A stretch of DNA of 64,000 bases, from contig JAHDVF020001024.1 in NCBI GenBank assembly GCA_022606425.2, positions 806,001-870,000 on the forward strand, read 5' to 3'. The stretch is from Lepidostoma basale (taxonomy: Eukaryota > Arthropoda > Insecta > Trichoptera > Lepidostomatidae). How positions within the stretch are numbered: position 1 is the stretch's first letter; each line of letters begins with the position of its first letter. Below are positions 8,668-16,950 of the stretch, in pieces. Position numbers and translations under genes: made by a program. A model generated the notes under the pieces. It ran no database searches. It saw only the letters and a list, made by a program, of their open reading frames with translations, and had not been told where the DNA came from.

Positions 8668-8696
8668 TTGACAGCTCATGAAAGCTCATATAAAAT
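8668..8696 (+). promoter_or_regulatory. sigma-70-like promoter of the first PTS operon
   Basis: TTGACA (8668-8673), 17-base spacer, TAAAAT (8691-8696). It lies just after nagB, so the PTS genes can be transcribed independently of nagB. Confidence 0.6.
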
Positions 8697-8747
8697 AAAA
8701 TAAGTATCTATTTTTATCTATCAAGAGAAGAACTAGATACTTATTTT
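8697..8747 (+). promoter_or_regulatory. 14-bp perfect inverted repeat at the PTS promoter, probable operator or leader hairpin
   Basis: AAAATAAGTATCTA at 8697-8710 and TAGATACTTATTTT at 8734-8747 are perfect reverse complements separated by 23 bases. The left arm spans the predicted transcription start. It may bind a dimeric sugar-responsive repressor, or form an RNA stem in the leader. It does not resemble the known RAT antiterminator sequence. Confidence 0.6.
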
Positions 8748-8774
8748 GACACCTAAGGAGTTAATGAGCCCCAA

Positions 8775-10079
8775 ATGGACTATTTTTACCAAATTATTGA
8801 AAAAGTTTTTATGAAACCAATGACCAAACTGGCAACGCAACGCCATTTAATGGCCATAAGGGATGGTATGGTGTCAACCATTCCCCTTACCATTGTTGGT
8901 AGTTTTTTCTTGATTATTGCCTTTCCCCCGGTGCCCACCGCCTGGAAGGAAAGCGTTAGCTTTTTTATCTTTATTAATAGCCATACTAACGAGATTCTTT
9001 TCCCTTTTAGGATGACGATGGGGCTTATTGCCATCTATGCCACCTACAATATTGGCCATAGCCTAGCGGCATCCTACAAGCTTGACGCAGTATCGGGTGG
9101 CACACTAGCCATGCTGGCCTTTTTTATGACCATGCTTCCTAGCGTAGCAGCTAGCATGGATGGCACATCACTGGGTATGGTCATCAGCATGAGTAAGCTG
9201 GGGGGAGCGGGTATTTTTGTGGGTATTGTTACCTCAATCATTGCCGTAGAGCTACTAAGGTTTTTTAAAACACATCATTTAATACTTAAAATGCCCGATG
9301 GCGTGCCCGATTCGGTCACGCGTGCCTTTGAGGCCCTCTTCCCTACGGCAGCCCTTGTGGTGTTGATGTGGACAATTACCATTATTTTTCAGTTTGACAT
9401 TCACCAACTTTTTGCCTCAATCTTCAACCCGCTAAAAAGCTTGGTTGATAGCCCCCTAGGTGCCGTCCTCTTGGTACTAGTCATTACTCTTTTATGGACG
9501 GCAGGTATTCATGGTGTCTCCATCATTGGTGCCATCGCTAGACCCATTTGGTTAGAGATGCTTGCAGCCAATACCGATGCAGTACAAGCCGGTGCGACCG
9601 GTGTATTACCCTATATTACCCCCGAACCCTTTTTTCAGTGGTTTATCTGGATAGGCGGATCGGGAGGCACCTTAGGCCTTGTTGTTTTGATGCTCTGGTC
9701 ACGCTCGGCCTATCTTAAGGAGCTGGGCAAGGTAGCAATCGTGCCATCAATTTTTAATATTAACGAACCCATCATTTTTGGGTTACCTATTATGCTAAAT
9801 CCTTTTTTTACAATTCCCTTTATTTTAGGGCCGGTATTAGCCGCCCTCATAAGCTATAGCGTTATGGCTCTAGACTTAGTAACACGCCCCTTTATCTTGG
9901 CTCCATGGACCTTCCCCGCCCCTATCGGTGCCTTTTTGACGACAGGGGGTGATTGGCGTGCCGTTATTCTATGCCTCTTTAACATTTTACTGATGACGAT
10001 CATCTACTTTCCATTTTTAAAAGCATATGATAAAAAACTGGTCGCCGATGAGGCACTTGCAGCAAAAGAGGAGGCCTAA
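8775..10079 (+). CDS. celB: PTS cellobiose/chitobiose-family EIIC permease
   Basis: A 434-residue inner-membrane channel of the lactose/cellobiose/diacetylchitobiose PTS family. The amphipathic start (FYQIIEKVFMKPMTKLATQRHLMAIRDGM) is the family hallmark, and GGSGGTLGL plus SIFNINEPIIFGLPIMLNP with the conserved NEP are the sugar-binding signatures. About ten hydrophobic segments are visible. It imports a disaccharide while EIIB phosphorylates it. The start at 8775 fits the family N terminus, although the SD AAGGAG (8755-8760) is 14 bases away. Substrate could be chitobiose, cellobiose or a MurNAc-GlcNAc disaccharide given the next genes. Confidence 0.93.
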   Translation: MDYFYQIIEKVFMKPMTKLATQRHLMAIRDGMVSTIPLTIVGSFFLIIAFPPVPTAWKESVSFFIFINSHTNEILFPFRMTMGLIAIYATYNIGHSLAASYKLDAVSGGTLAMLAFFMTMLPSVAASMDGTSLGMVISMSKLGGAGIFVGIVTSIIAVELLRFFKTHHLILKMPDGVPDSVTRAFEALFPTAALVVLMWTITIIFQFDIHQLFASIFNPLKSLVDSPLGAVLLVLVITLLWTAGIHGVSIIGAIARPIWLEMLAANTDAVQAGATGVLPYITPEPFFQWFIWIGGSGGTLGLVVLMLWSRSAYLKELGKVAIVPSIFNINEPIIFGLPIMLNPFFTIPFILGPVLAALISYSVMALDLVTRPFILAPWTFPAPIGAFLTTGGDWRAVILCLFNILLMTIIYFPFLKAYDKKLVADEALAAKEEA

Positions 10080-10080
10080 G

Positions 10081-10398
10081 ATGGCTAAAAAAGTATTAAT
10101 TGTTTGCTCAGGCGGTATGTCTAGTGCAATGGTTGTAAAATCACTGATTAATAGTGGGGCCAAAGAGGGTATGGAGATTATATCTAAAGCCATTGGTACA
10201 TCAGAGCTTGAGGATCAAATCAACGATGGCTGGGATATGTTGCTGGTGGCACCCCAAATTCGCCATCGCTTCGATGAGTTTAATAGCATGGCCGTTGTAG
10301 CCAACATACCCGCCATTGTTATTGAGGCCAAGAGCTACAGCCCTTTAGGGGGGCAATTTTTAATTAAGCAGGTTATAGCAACCTTAGGGAGAGAGTAG
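10081..10398 (+). CDS. celA: PTS cellobiose-family EIIB component
   Basis: Cytoplasmic phosphocarrier of 105 residues that passes phosphate from EIIA to the sugar in EIIC. VLIVCSGGMSSAMVVKSL holds the phospho-Cys8 in the P-loop-like C-S-G-G-M-S-S motif, and DMLLVAPQIRHRF is the conserved partner loop. I chose the ATG at 10081, preceded by GAGGAGG inside the end of the EIIC gene; a longer in-frame reading from 10027 would overlap EIIC by 53 bases and is not needed. Confidence 0.95.
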   Translation: MAKKVLIVCSGGMSSAMVVKSLINSGAKEGMEIISKAIGTSELEDQINDGWDMLLVAPQIRHRFDEFNSMAVVANIPAIVIEAKSYSPLGGQFLIKQVIATLGRE

Positions 10399-10401
10399 AG
10401 A

Positions 10402-11481
10402 ATGAGGCAACTTGGTATATCAATTTATCCCGGACATAGCGATCACCAAACAAATTTAGCCTATATAAAAAAGGCTGCATCGTATGGCTTTAAACGAATT
10501 TTCACCTGTCTTTTAAGCATTGAGGGCGACAGTGAACAAATTGTTACCGACTTTAAAGAGACGATTAGCCTAGCCAATAGTTTAGGTTTTGAGGTAGTAG
10601 CTGATGTAAGCCCTAAAATTTTTAAAGATCTTGCTATCAGTTATAACGATTTATCTTTTTTTGCTAGGCTAAATCTTTATGCTATTAGGCTGGATGAAGG
10701 CTTTTCTGGCAATGAAGAGGCGTTGATGACCTTTAACCCCTATAACATCAAAATAGAGATCAACATGAGCCAGAACACCCGCTATCTTGATACCATCATG
10801 GATTTTAAACCCAATACCGATAACCTTTTGGGCTCACATAACTTCTATCCCCACCGCTATAGTGGCCTAGGTCGCCAGCACTTTGAACAGTGCACCCAGA
10901 GATTCAAAAATTATGGCCTTACACGTGCCGCCTTTATTAATAGCCGTAGTGCCACCTTTGGCCCTTGGCCTGTAACTGATGGCTTATGCAGCTTAGAGGA
11001 GCATCGCCATCTAGCAATTGATTTACAGGCACGCGATCTTTTTCTTTCCGGCATCGATATTGTTATTATTGCTAACTGCTATGCATCAGATGATGAGCTT
11101 GCCCTGTTAAGCTCTATCGACAAGGCTCTGCTTGAGCTGCATGTTGAGACTATTGATGGGCTACCGGCCATTGAACAGTCGATTATTTTTGATGAACTTC
11201 ATTTTAATCGTGGCGATATTAGTGATAATCTTATCCGATCAACCATGCCACGTGTTAAGCATAAGGGGCATCAATTTAACTTGGTTAATCCTAAGGCAAT
11301 CAAGAGAGGTGATGTTATTATTGAAAGCTCACTCTATGGCCACTATGCCGGTGAACTGCAGATAGCAAAAAGTGATATGGCTAATAGTGGTAAAAGCAGT
11401 ATTGTTGGCCATATAAGTGATGCTGAGCTTTTCTTTTTAGACACCCTTGCCCCTTGGCAAAAATTTAAACTTATAAGGTAG
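10402..11481 (+). CDS. mupG: MupG-like 6-phospho-glycosidase (DUF871 family)
   Basis: A 359-residue TIM-barrel protein of the family formerly DUF871. The characterised Staphylococcus aureus member MupG hydrolyses MurNAc-6-phosphate-GlcNAc during cell-wall recycling. Recognisable features are the N-terminal LGISIYPGHS, strands carrying IRLDEGFSG, the segment GSHNFYPHRYSGLG and TDGLCSLEEHRHL, and a C-terminal cyclophilin-like domain from about residue 245 with RGDVIIESSLYGHYAGELQI. Four bases separate it from EIIB, so it is in the operon. This suggests that the PTS imports a disaccharide containing an amino sugar. No murQ etherase is visible nearby. Confidence 0.85.
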   Translation: MRQLGISIYPGHSDHQTNLAYIKKAASYGFKRIFTCLLSIEGDSEQIVTDFKETISLANSLGFEVVADVSPKIFKDLAISYNDLSFFARLNLYAIRLDEGFSGNEEALMTFNPYNIKIEINMSQNTRYLDTIMDFKPNTDNLLGSHNFYPHRYSGLGRQHFEQCTQRFKNYGLTRAAFINSRSATFGPWPVTDGLCSLEEHRHLAIDLQARDLFLSGIDIVIIANCYASDDELALLSSIDKALLELHVETIDGLPAIEQSIIFDELHFNRGDISDNLIRSTMPRVKHKGHQFNLVNPKAIKRGDVIIESSLYGHYAGELQIAKSDMANSGKSSIVGHISDAELFFLDTLAPWQKFKLIR

Positions 11482-11489
11482 GTAGAGTG

Positions 11490-12794
11490 ATGGCTCACAA
11501 GTTAAAAGTTGTAACAATTGGTGGCGGATCGTCCTACACCCCTGAGATCATTGAAGGCTTTATTAAGCGTCACCAACAGCTACCTATTACAGAAATTTGG
11601 TTGGTTGATATTGAAGAGGGCCGTAAAAAGCTAGAAATTGTTGGTGCTCTGGCTAAACGTATGGTGGAGAAAGCAGGCATTGACTGTAAAATTTATTTAA
11701 GTTATAACCGCCAAGAAGCCCTTGAGGGGGCAGACTTTGTAACTACTCAGTTTCGAGTTGGCCAATTAGAGGCCCGTATCAAGGATGAACGCCTACCTCT
11801 ATCGATGGGGATGCTAGGACAGGAGACTAATGGCCTAGGTGGCTTTGCCAAGGCTCTTCGTACCATCCCCGTTATTTTAGATATTTGTGCCGATATGGAG
11901 CATCTATGCCCTGATGCTTGGCTGATCAACTTTACCAACCCTAGTGGCATGGTCACAGAGGCTGTGCTTCGCTTTACAAAAATCAAGTGCATGGGTCTTT
12001 GTAATGTACCCCTTGGCATGCGTAAGGCCATCGAAGAGCTGCTTGGCAGTGATGACTTTATCTTTCATGCTCTAGGACTTAATCACTATCTATGGGGTAA
12101 GCATGTCTATTTTAATGGTAAGGATGTTCTACCCGAAATTCTACCTCGCCTATTAACATTACAAAGCTATAACCCTAAAAACATTGAGGACATTCCGTGG
12201 CCTACCGAGCACATTTTGGCTAGTGGTATGATGCCCTCCCCCTATCACCGCTATTACTATATGCATGATGACATGCTGCAGCATCAACTTATTGAATATA
12301 AAAAAAACAATACAAGAGCCGAATTTACCAAAGGAGTTGAGGAGCATCTTTTTGAGCTTTACCAAGATGTCAATCTATCTGAAAAGCCCTCAGAACTTGC
12401 ACAACGCGGGGGAGCCTACTACTCTGATGCTGCATGTGAGCTTATTAGTGCTATCTACAACAACAGTCAAGAGCTTATGGTCGTTAATATACAAAACAAT
12501 GGTACGATTGAAAGTATTCCACATGATGCTGTTATTGAGACGACAGCGTTAATCACTAGTGCAGGAGCAATTCCCTTAAAGAGTAGTTCACTAGACTTTA
12601 CATCCCAGTCAGAAATTGCTATCTTAAAGGCCTTTGAACGCTTAACGATTGAAGCCGCCATGACCGGTAGCTATGCGACGGCCTTAAGAGCACTTGCAAT
12701 TAATCCATTAGTAAAAAAAGGAAGTCAATTGACTCTTGCTCTTGATCAACTACTAGCACAAAATAAAGCCTATTTAAAAAACTGGCCTATTTAA
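11490..12794 (+). CDS. celF: GH4 family 6-phospho-beta-glucosidase
   Basis: NAD- and metal-dependent glycosidase of 434 residues that cleaves phosphorylated disaccharides delivered by the PTS. The Rossmann N terminus reads VVTIGGGSSYTPEIIEGF; QFRVGQLEARIKDE and QETNGLGGFAKALRT are family motifs; INFTNPSG and CNVPLGMR hold the metal-binding Cys; LGLNHYLWG holds the metal His. The ATG at 11490 is preferred over the adjacent GTG at 11487; AGGTAGG lies upstream. It could be a 6-phospho-beta-glucosidase for cellobiose or chitobiose. Co-occurrence with the MupG-like gene gives the operon two different hydrolases. Confidence 0.92.
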   Translation: MAHKLKVVTIGGGSSYTPEIIEGFIKRHQQLPITEIWLVDIEEGRKKLEIVGALAKRMVEKAGIDCKIYLSYNRQEALEGADFVTTQFRVGQLEARIKDERLPLSMGMLGQETNGLGGFAKALRTIPVILDICADMEHLCPDAWLINFTNPSGMVTEAVLRFTKIKCMGLCNVPLGMRKAIEELLGSDDFIFHALGLNHYLWGKHVYFNGKDVLPEILPRLLTLQSYNPKNIEDIPWPTEHILASGMMPSPYHRYYYMHDDMLQHQLIEYKKNNTRAEFTKGVEEHLFELYQDVNLSEKPSELAQRGGAYYSDAACELISAIYNNSQELMVVNIQNNGTIESIPHDAVIETTALITSAGAIPLKSSSLDFTSQSEIAILKAFERLTIEAAMTGSYATALRALAINPLVKKGSQLTLALDQLLAQNKAYLKNWPI

Positions 12795-12871
12795 ATAAGT
12801 AAATATTGTCATCCATAATTTTACGTGTTACACTAAATCCTGTTTTAAAAAGGAAAGGAGATAAATTAATC

Positions 12872-13222
12872 ATGACAGATGAACAACTTGAAGAGCTCTA
12901 CGGTACAGCCTTTAGCATCGTAGCAATGGCTGGGGAGGCTAAATCTCATGCCTATAGGGCTCTAGAGCTCTCTGAGCTAGGACAATTTGATGAGGCCGAA
13001 CTGGCACTTACAGAGTGCGATCTGGCCTTTAAAGAGGCTCATCATAGCCAAACAACACTGATTCAAAAAGAGGTTAATGGTGAGCAGATTCATATCTCTG
13101 TCCTTTTAATTCATTCGCAAGATCATCTAATGACCGCCATTTCAGAAAAAGAGCTGATTAAACGGATGATTAAGATGAACCGTCGACTATTTGCACTTGA
13201 TCATCGGGATCAGGTCATGTAG
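12872..13222 (+). CDS. celC: PTS lactose/cellobiose-family EIIA component
   Basis: All-helical phosphocarrier of 116 residues that takes phosphate from HPr. AHHSQTTLIQKEVNGE and LLIHSQDHLMTAI are family signatures; His81 in the latter corresponds to the phosphorylated histidine. The ATG at 12872 has SD AAAGGAG (12854-12860); an upstream in-frame extension to 12806 lacks an SD. It closes the PTS operon. As the only EIIA in the window it may also serve the second PTS at 32.9-34.5 kb, which lacks one. Confidence 0.93.
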   Translation: MTDEQLEELYGTAFSIVAMAGEAKSHAYRALELSELGQFDEAELALTECDLAFKEAHHSQTTLIQKEVNGEQIHISVLLIHSQDHLMTAISEKELIKRMIKMNRRLFALDHRDQVM

Positions 13223-13223
13223 C

Positions 13224-13252
13224 TTGCTTTTGTTACAAAAATTTGCTAGACT
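13224..13252 (+). promoter_or_regulatory. promoter giving a leaderless coaBC transcript
   Basis: TTGCTT (13224-13229), 17-base spacer, TAGACT (13247-13252). The expected start is at or one base before the coaBC ATG (13260). No SD precedes that ATG. Confidence 0.45.
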
Positions 13253-13259
13253 CTGAGCC

Positions 13260-14426
13260 ATGATATCAAAAATCGTTCTAGCTATCACAGGCAGTATTGC
13301 TGCTAGTAAAGGCTTACAGCTCTATTACTTACTCAAAAAAGCGTATCATGTTGAGCTTATTATTACTCCCGGAGCAAGCCGTTTTATAGATGAAATGCCC
13401 AAAGAGGCTTTAAGTGAAATTTTTGAGCAACCCTTTTATGATAAGTATGATGATATTCGCCATATTGATATTGTGAAGAATGCCGATCTTTTTGTATGCT
13501 ATCCGGCATCGCTCAACTTTATGGCGGCCTGTGCCTATGGATTAACTCCTCAAATTGCATCACTTTGCTACTCGGCATCAGCGTGTCAAAAAATTCACTT
13601 TCCTGCGATGAATAGTACGATGTATCAATCGAAGGCAGCAGGGGAGGCGATGACTCTCCTTAAAAAAAATGGCGACTGGGTCATTGAGCCTGCCATCGGC
13701 GAGCTTGCCTGCAACACCCTAGGCCCAGGACGTGCTTTAGAGCCAGTTGAAGTAGAGGCCATCATCAACGATTTTTTTCGTCAGCCTAGGCTCTCCCTCA
13801 AGGGTAAAAAGGCCTTAATTAACTTTGGGCGAACACGTGCCTATATTGATAAGGTACGCTATATTACCAATGAATCATCGGGGAAAATGGGATTGGCTCT
13901 CTATGATGAGCTGCTAAGAGCAGGTGCTGAGGTTACCGCCATTGTCGGCGACACAGATATGCCTTGTACCTCAAGCCATTATGCCCCCACCAACCAAGAA
14001 ATGCTGCACCATATGCTACAGCACTTTAGTAGTGCTGACTTGGTAATTGCCTGTGCTGCCCTTACCGATTTTGAGCTACTTAATCCCCCTCAAACTAAAA
14101 TAGCTAAAGAGAAAAACCAGCTGCATAGCCTGCAGTTTGGGGCCTCCATTGATGTACTAGAGGAGCTAGGTAGGCATAAAAAAGAACAATTTCTTGTAGG
14201 ATTTAGTCTGCAAAACGATTTTAACTTAGATGATGCCATGAATAAAATAGTGAAGAAGAGGCTTGATGCTATTATCATCAACCAAACCTCGGCCATGAAT
14301 AGCAGCGATAACTCTATTATATTTATGACCAAAAATGGTAAAACAAGCCCTTTTACAGGAAGTAAGGCACTGGTAGCCCGCTTTATAATTTCCTCCATCA
14401 GTATGGCGATGAATAGCGATGGCTAG
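13260..14426 (+). CDS. coaBC: bifunctional phosphopantothenoylcysteine decarboxylase / phosphopantothenate-cysteine ligase
   Basis: A 388-residue fusion making 4-phosphopantetheine from 4-phosphopantothenate in CoA synthesis. CoaC part (1-185): flavoprotein start ISKIVLAITGSIAASKGLQ, HIDIVKNADLFVCYPAS with the catalytic His, FPAMNSTMY (PxMN motif) and the flexible flap LACNTLGPGR with the active Cys. CoaB part (190-388): RTRAYIDKVRYITNESSGKMG, ACAALTDFE and the basic substrate-binding KIAKEKNQL. Several positions differ from the usual sequences (for example NFGRTR for TxGGTR). There is no SD, and the gene is probably leaderless. It overlaps the following coaX-like gene by 8 bases. Confidence 0.92.
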   Translation: MISKIVLAITGSIAASKGLQLYYLLKKAYHVELIITPGASRFIDEMPKEALSEIFEQPFYDKYDDIRHIDIVKNADLFVCYPASLNFMAACAYGLTPQIASLCYSASACQKIHFPAMNSTMYQSKAAGEAMTLLKKNGDWVIEPAIGELACNTLGPGRALEPVEVEAIINDFFRQPRLSLKGKKALINFGRTRAYIDKVRYITNESSGKMGLALYDELLRAGAEVTAIVGDTDMPCTSSHYAPTNQEMLHHMLQHFSSADLVIACAALTDFELLNPPQTKIAKEKNQLHSLQFGASIDVLEELGRHKKEQFLVGFSLQNDFNLDDAMNKIVKKRLDAIIINQTSAMNSSDNSIIFMTKNGKTSPFTGSKALVARFIISSISMAMNSDG

Positions 14427-15162
14427 GCTTCTTTTAGATATTGGTAATAGCTGTGTTAAGGCTACGATTGCTGATCAAGGGAAAATTAGCCCTTTGCTAA
14501 CCATTAGCAGCCAAAAACTGCTATCGGTCAAGGCTCTTCGCCAGCTGTTGTTTACGCAGCAACACTATGACCTGGTGGGATATTGCTCGGTTAATAAGAG
14601 GTGGGATAGTGTGATTCGTAAAGTGGCAAAGCAACAAAAAATTCCGCTTAAGCAGATCGATCATGAACTTAGCCTACCCTTACCCTCTACGCTAGCTGAG
14701 CCACAGAGGGCAGGAGCCGACCTAAGGCTCTATGGCTATAGTGCCGTGGTGCAAGGCCATCAGAATGCTATTATTATTGCATTAGGAACCGCCTCTACCG
14801 TGACCGTCATTAATCAAGGTAAAATGGAGGGAGCTATTATAAGTTGCGGGCTCTACAGCTCTCTCTCTGCTCTAACCACCTTTGCTCCAGCCCTCACCAT
14901 CAAGCACATAGAGTATAGCGAGAGTCTTATTGGAAAAAACACCCAAGCGGCAATTAATTCGGGTGTGGTTAATATCTATGGCTATGGACTAAGGGCGGCC
15001 ATTACTCAGCTATGCTTGGCTAACGACGAAACGACCATTATCCTAACGGGGGGAAATGCATCTTTACTGCATGATTTTTTGGAGCAGTCATTTCCTATTA
15101 GCTATCAGCCACTAATTCTTTTTGAAGGCCTTAACAGGATTATTGATGAACAATGCACCTAG
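14419..15162 (+). CDS. coaX: type III pantothenate kinase, divergent active site
   Basis: A 247-residue ASKHA-fold protein of the CoaX family, which phosphorylates pantothenate in the first step of CoA synthesis. The ATP phosphate loop LLLDIGNSCVKA is intact (Asp7). The usual GxDR motif reads GADLR (99-103), and the strand that is normally VDxGTATT reads ALGTAST, so the conserved catalytic Asp is Ala121. IAPGL is replaced by ISCGL (141-145). The position in an overlapping operon with coaBC supports a CoA role, but the missing Asp leaves activity uncertain. It overlaps the OPT transporter start by 17 bases. Confidence 0.85.
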   Translation: MARLLLDIGNSCVKATIADQGKISPLLTISSQKLLSVKALRQLLFTQQHYDLVGYCSVNKRWDSVIRKVAKQQKIPLKQIDHELSLPLPSTLAEPQRAGADLRLYGYSAVVQGHQNAIIIALGTASTVTVINQGKMEGAIISCGLYSSLSALTTFAPALTIKHIEYSESLIGKNTQAAINSGVVNIYGYGLRAAITQLCLANDETTIILTGGNASLLHDFLEQSFPISYQPLILFEGLNRIIDEQCT

Positions 15163-16726
15163 TAAATTAATCGGCCTATCATTGCGATCATTGTTGGTGG
15201 GCTCTCTAGGCTCTGCGATTATTGCAAGTAGCTCTGTTTATGTCGCCTTGAGGCTTAGTAGCCTACCATGGACAATTCTTTTTGCGGTTATTATTAGCTA
15301 TAGCCTCATTGTTAAAATAGGTAAGGGAAGCCTCCATGAGGTTAATGTAGCCCATACAGCGATGACGGCAGGTAGCATGAGTGCTGCAACCACGGCCTTT
15401 ATTGTGCCTGCTTGGTGGCGGCTCTATCCCGATAGTGATCTTAATCCTCTCCTCCTGATGGCCGCCATGCTGGTGGCGATTGTTATTGCGCTCAGCTATA
15501 CCTATCTATTACGCCATTTTCTTCTTAATCAACTGAAGCTGCCTTTTCCTATTGGAAGATCGGCCTATGATACTATTATTACCTGCCACGAGGGTGGCAC
15601 GAAAAGCCACCTCCTCTTCGCTAGCTCAGCCATAGCCGCCCTCTTTACAATCGTGCGTGATAGGCTTCATCTTATTCCTCAGCTTATCATGAGTAATAGC
15701 TATGGCCGTATTGCTAGTAGTCCGATGACTGTTGCGATGGGCTATATTTTAGGGCCAAAATTTTCACTCACATGGGCAATGAGTAGTTGGGTAACAATTT
15801 TTACGATCCTACCCTTGCTTGTCCACTATAATGTAGTAGAAAGCTGGCAAGCCGCTAAAGAGCTACAAAAAGAGCTAGGGATTGGCCTCCTTATTGGTGG
15901 TAGCCTAGGCACTCTTTTAAAGCTTATTAGTAAGAATATAGGGGCTATTACCCTATCGCATAAAGCCGATGGCAGGGTAGCACAACAAACTAAAAAATGG
16001 CTACTATTTAGCCTAGCTCTTGCCCTGTTGGCCATGGTCGCCATTATCAAGTTACCATGGCAAAGCAGCCTCTCACTCTTCCCTGTCTCACTCTTTACCG
16101 CCATATTGGTTGCCCTTTTAGTTGGTCAAGGCGGTCTTAATCCCCTGGAGGTTATTGGAGCAATGGCCTTTTTAGTCATTGCCCTTGCCCAGCTGCTAAC
16201 ACCCTTGCAAGCACTCCTTGTCATCCTGATTAGCACCATGATTTGTGCCTTAACCGGTGATATGATGAATGATTTTAAGGCGGGACAGCTACTTAATAGC
16301 TCTCCTCTTGCGATGCTCATTGGTGATGCGGTAGGGGCTGTGGTAGGCATGGTTGTATCTATTACCACCCTTTTTGTCATTAAATCATCGATCGATCTTT
16401 TTTCTCCTGACTCTCTTTTTACCGCTGCACAGAGTAGTGCGATTGCCACAGTTTTATCGACTCGAGTCATCAGCCAACCTACTATTATTGCGATTATTGT
16501 GGCTATTCTTATAGCATTAACTCCTCTGTCAGCCATTGCCCTTGCGCTAGGCTTCTACTTAGCAGGCTATGGCCTAGGCAGTTTAGTAGCCGTAGGGGGG
16601 ATATTAGCCTTAGTATCAAGGTACTACAAAAAAGAGGATGAGGGGAAGATGATAAGTTCTGGTATCTTGGCGGGTGAAGGATTGGTAGGTGCCCTACTAG
16701 CATTTTTAATGATGATGAAGCTATAG
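15146..16726 (+). CDS. OPT family transporter
   Basis: Polytopic membrane protein of 526 residues with about 14 hydrophobic segments, matching the oligopeptide transporter (OPT/YSL) superfamily: GSAIIASSSVYVALRLSSLPW, EVNVAHTAMTAGSMSAATTAFIVP (the family Q/E-N-x-x-x-T-AxAG motif region), FPIGRSAYDTI, PMTVAMGYILGP and the C-terminal GGILALVSRYYKKED. Family members import peptides or metal chelates. I use the ATG at 15146 (AGGAT upstream), which overlaps coaX by 17 bases, rather than a TTG further upstream. Overlaps with coaBC-coaX suggest joint expression; the substrate may supply a CoA precursor such as cysteine-containing peptides, which is inference. Confidence 0.85.
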   Translation: MNNAPSKLIGLSLRSLLVGSLGSAIIASSSVYVALRLSSLPWTILFAVIISYSLIVKIGKGSLHEVNVAHTAMTAGSMSAATTAFIVPAWWRLYPDSDLNPLLLMAAMLVAIVIALSYTYLLRHFLLNQLKLPFPIGRSAYDTIITCHEGGTKSHLLFASSAIAALFTIVRDRLHLIPQLIMSNSYGRIASSPMTVAMGYILGPKFSLTWAMSSWVTIFTILPLLVHYNVVESWQAAKELQKELGIGLLIGGSLGTLLKLISKNIGAITLSHKADGRVAQQTKKWLLFSLALALLAMVAIIKLPWQSSLSLFPVSLFTAILVALLVGQGGLNPLEVIGAMAFLVIALAQLLTPLQALLVILISTMICALTGDMMNDFKAGQLLNSSPLAMLIGDAVGAVVGMVVSITTLFVIKSSIDLFSPDSLFTAAQSSAIATVLSTRVISQPTIIAIIVAILIALTPLSAIALALGFYLAGYGLGSLVAVGGILALVSRYYKKEDEGKMISSGILAGEGLVGALLAFLMMMKL

Positions 16727-16776
16727 TAAAAGAGTAACTAAACAAGAATAATGGCCATAAAAATAGCCCTAGGTGA

Positions 16777-16805
16777 TTGACAGTTACGACAAAATATTTT
16801 ATTAT
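16777..16805 (+). promoter_or_regulatory. promoter of tRNA-His
   Basis: TTGACA (16777-16782), 17-base spacer, TATTAT (16800-16805), 13 bases before the tRNA. Confidence 0.65.
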
Positions 16806-16817
16806 ATTTTAAGTTAT

Positions 16818-16891
16818 GGTGGGCGTAGCTCAGTTGGTAGAGTATCAGATTGTGATTCTGATTGTCGCGGGTTCAAGACCCGTCGCCCACC
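16818..16891 (+). tRNA. tRNA-His (GTG anticodon)
   Basis: Cloverleaf with acceptor GTGGGCG/CGCCCAC, anticodon stem TCAGA/TCTGA and loop TTGTGAT (anticodon GTG), T-arm GCGGGTTCAAGACCCGT. The extra 5' G (16818) pairs with discriminator C (16891), the identity element of tRNA-His. CCA is not encoded. Confidence 0.96.
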
Positions 16892-16950
16892 CTTTTAAAA
16901 GTTATTAACTTACCTACGCTGAAAAGCAGATTAATCAAATTATTTTTCAT

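Noticed and set aside
8764..8814. A 16-codon reading frame overlapping the EIIC start, ending in ATGA over an internal EIIC ATG
   Set aside because: Only 3 bases from the SD, and the EIIC start at 8775 matches the family N terminus; probably chance.
16126..16536. 136-residue open frame on the minus strand inside the OPT gene
   Set aside because: Antisense shadow without SD or recognisable protein features; the OPT protein is well supported.
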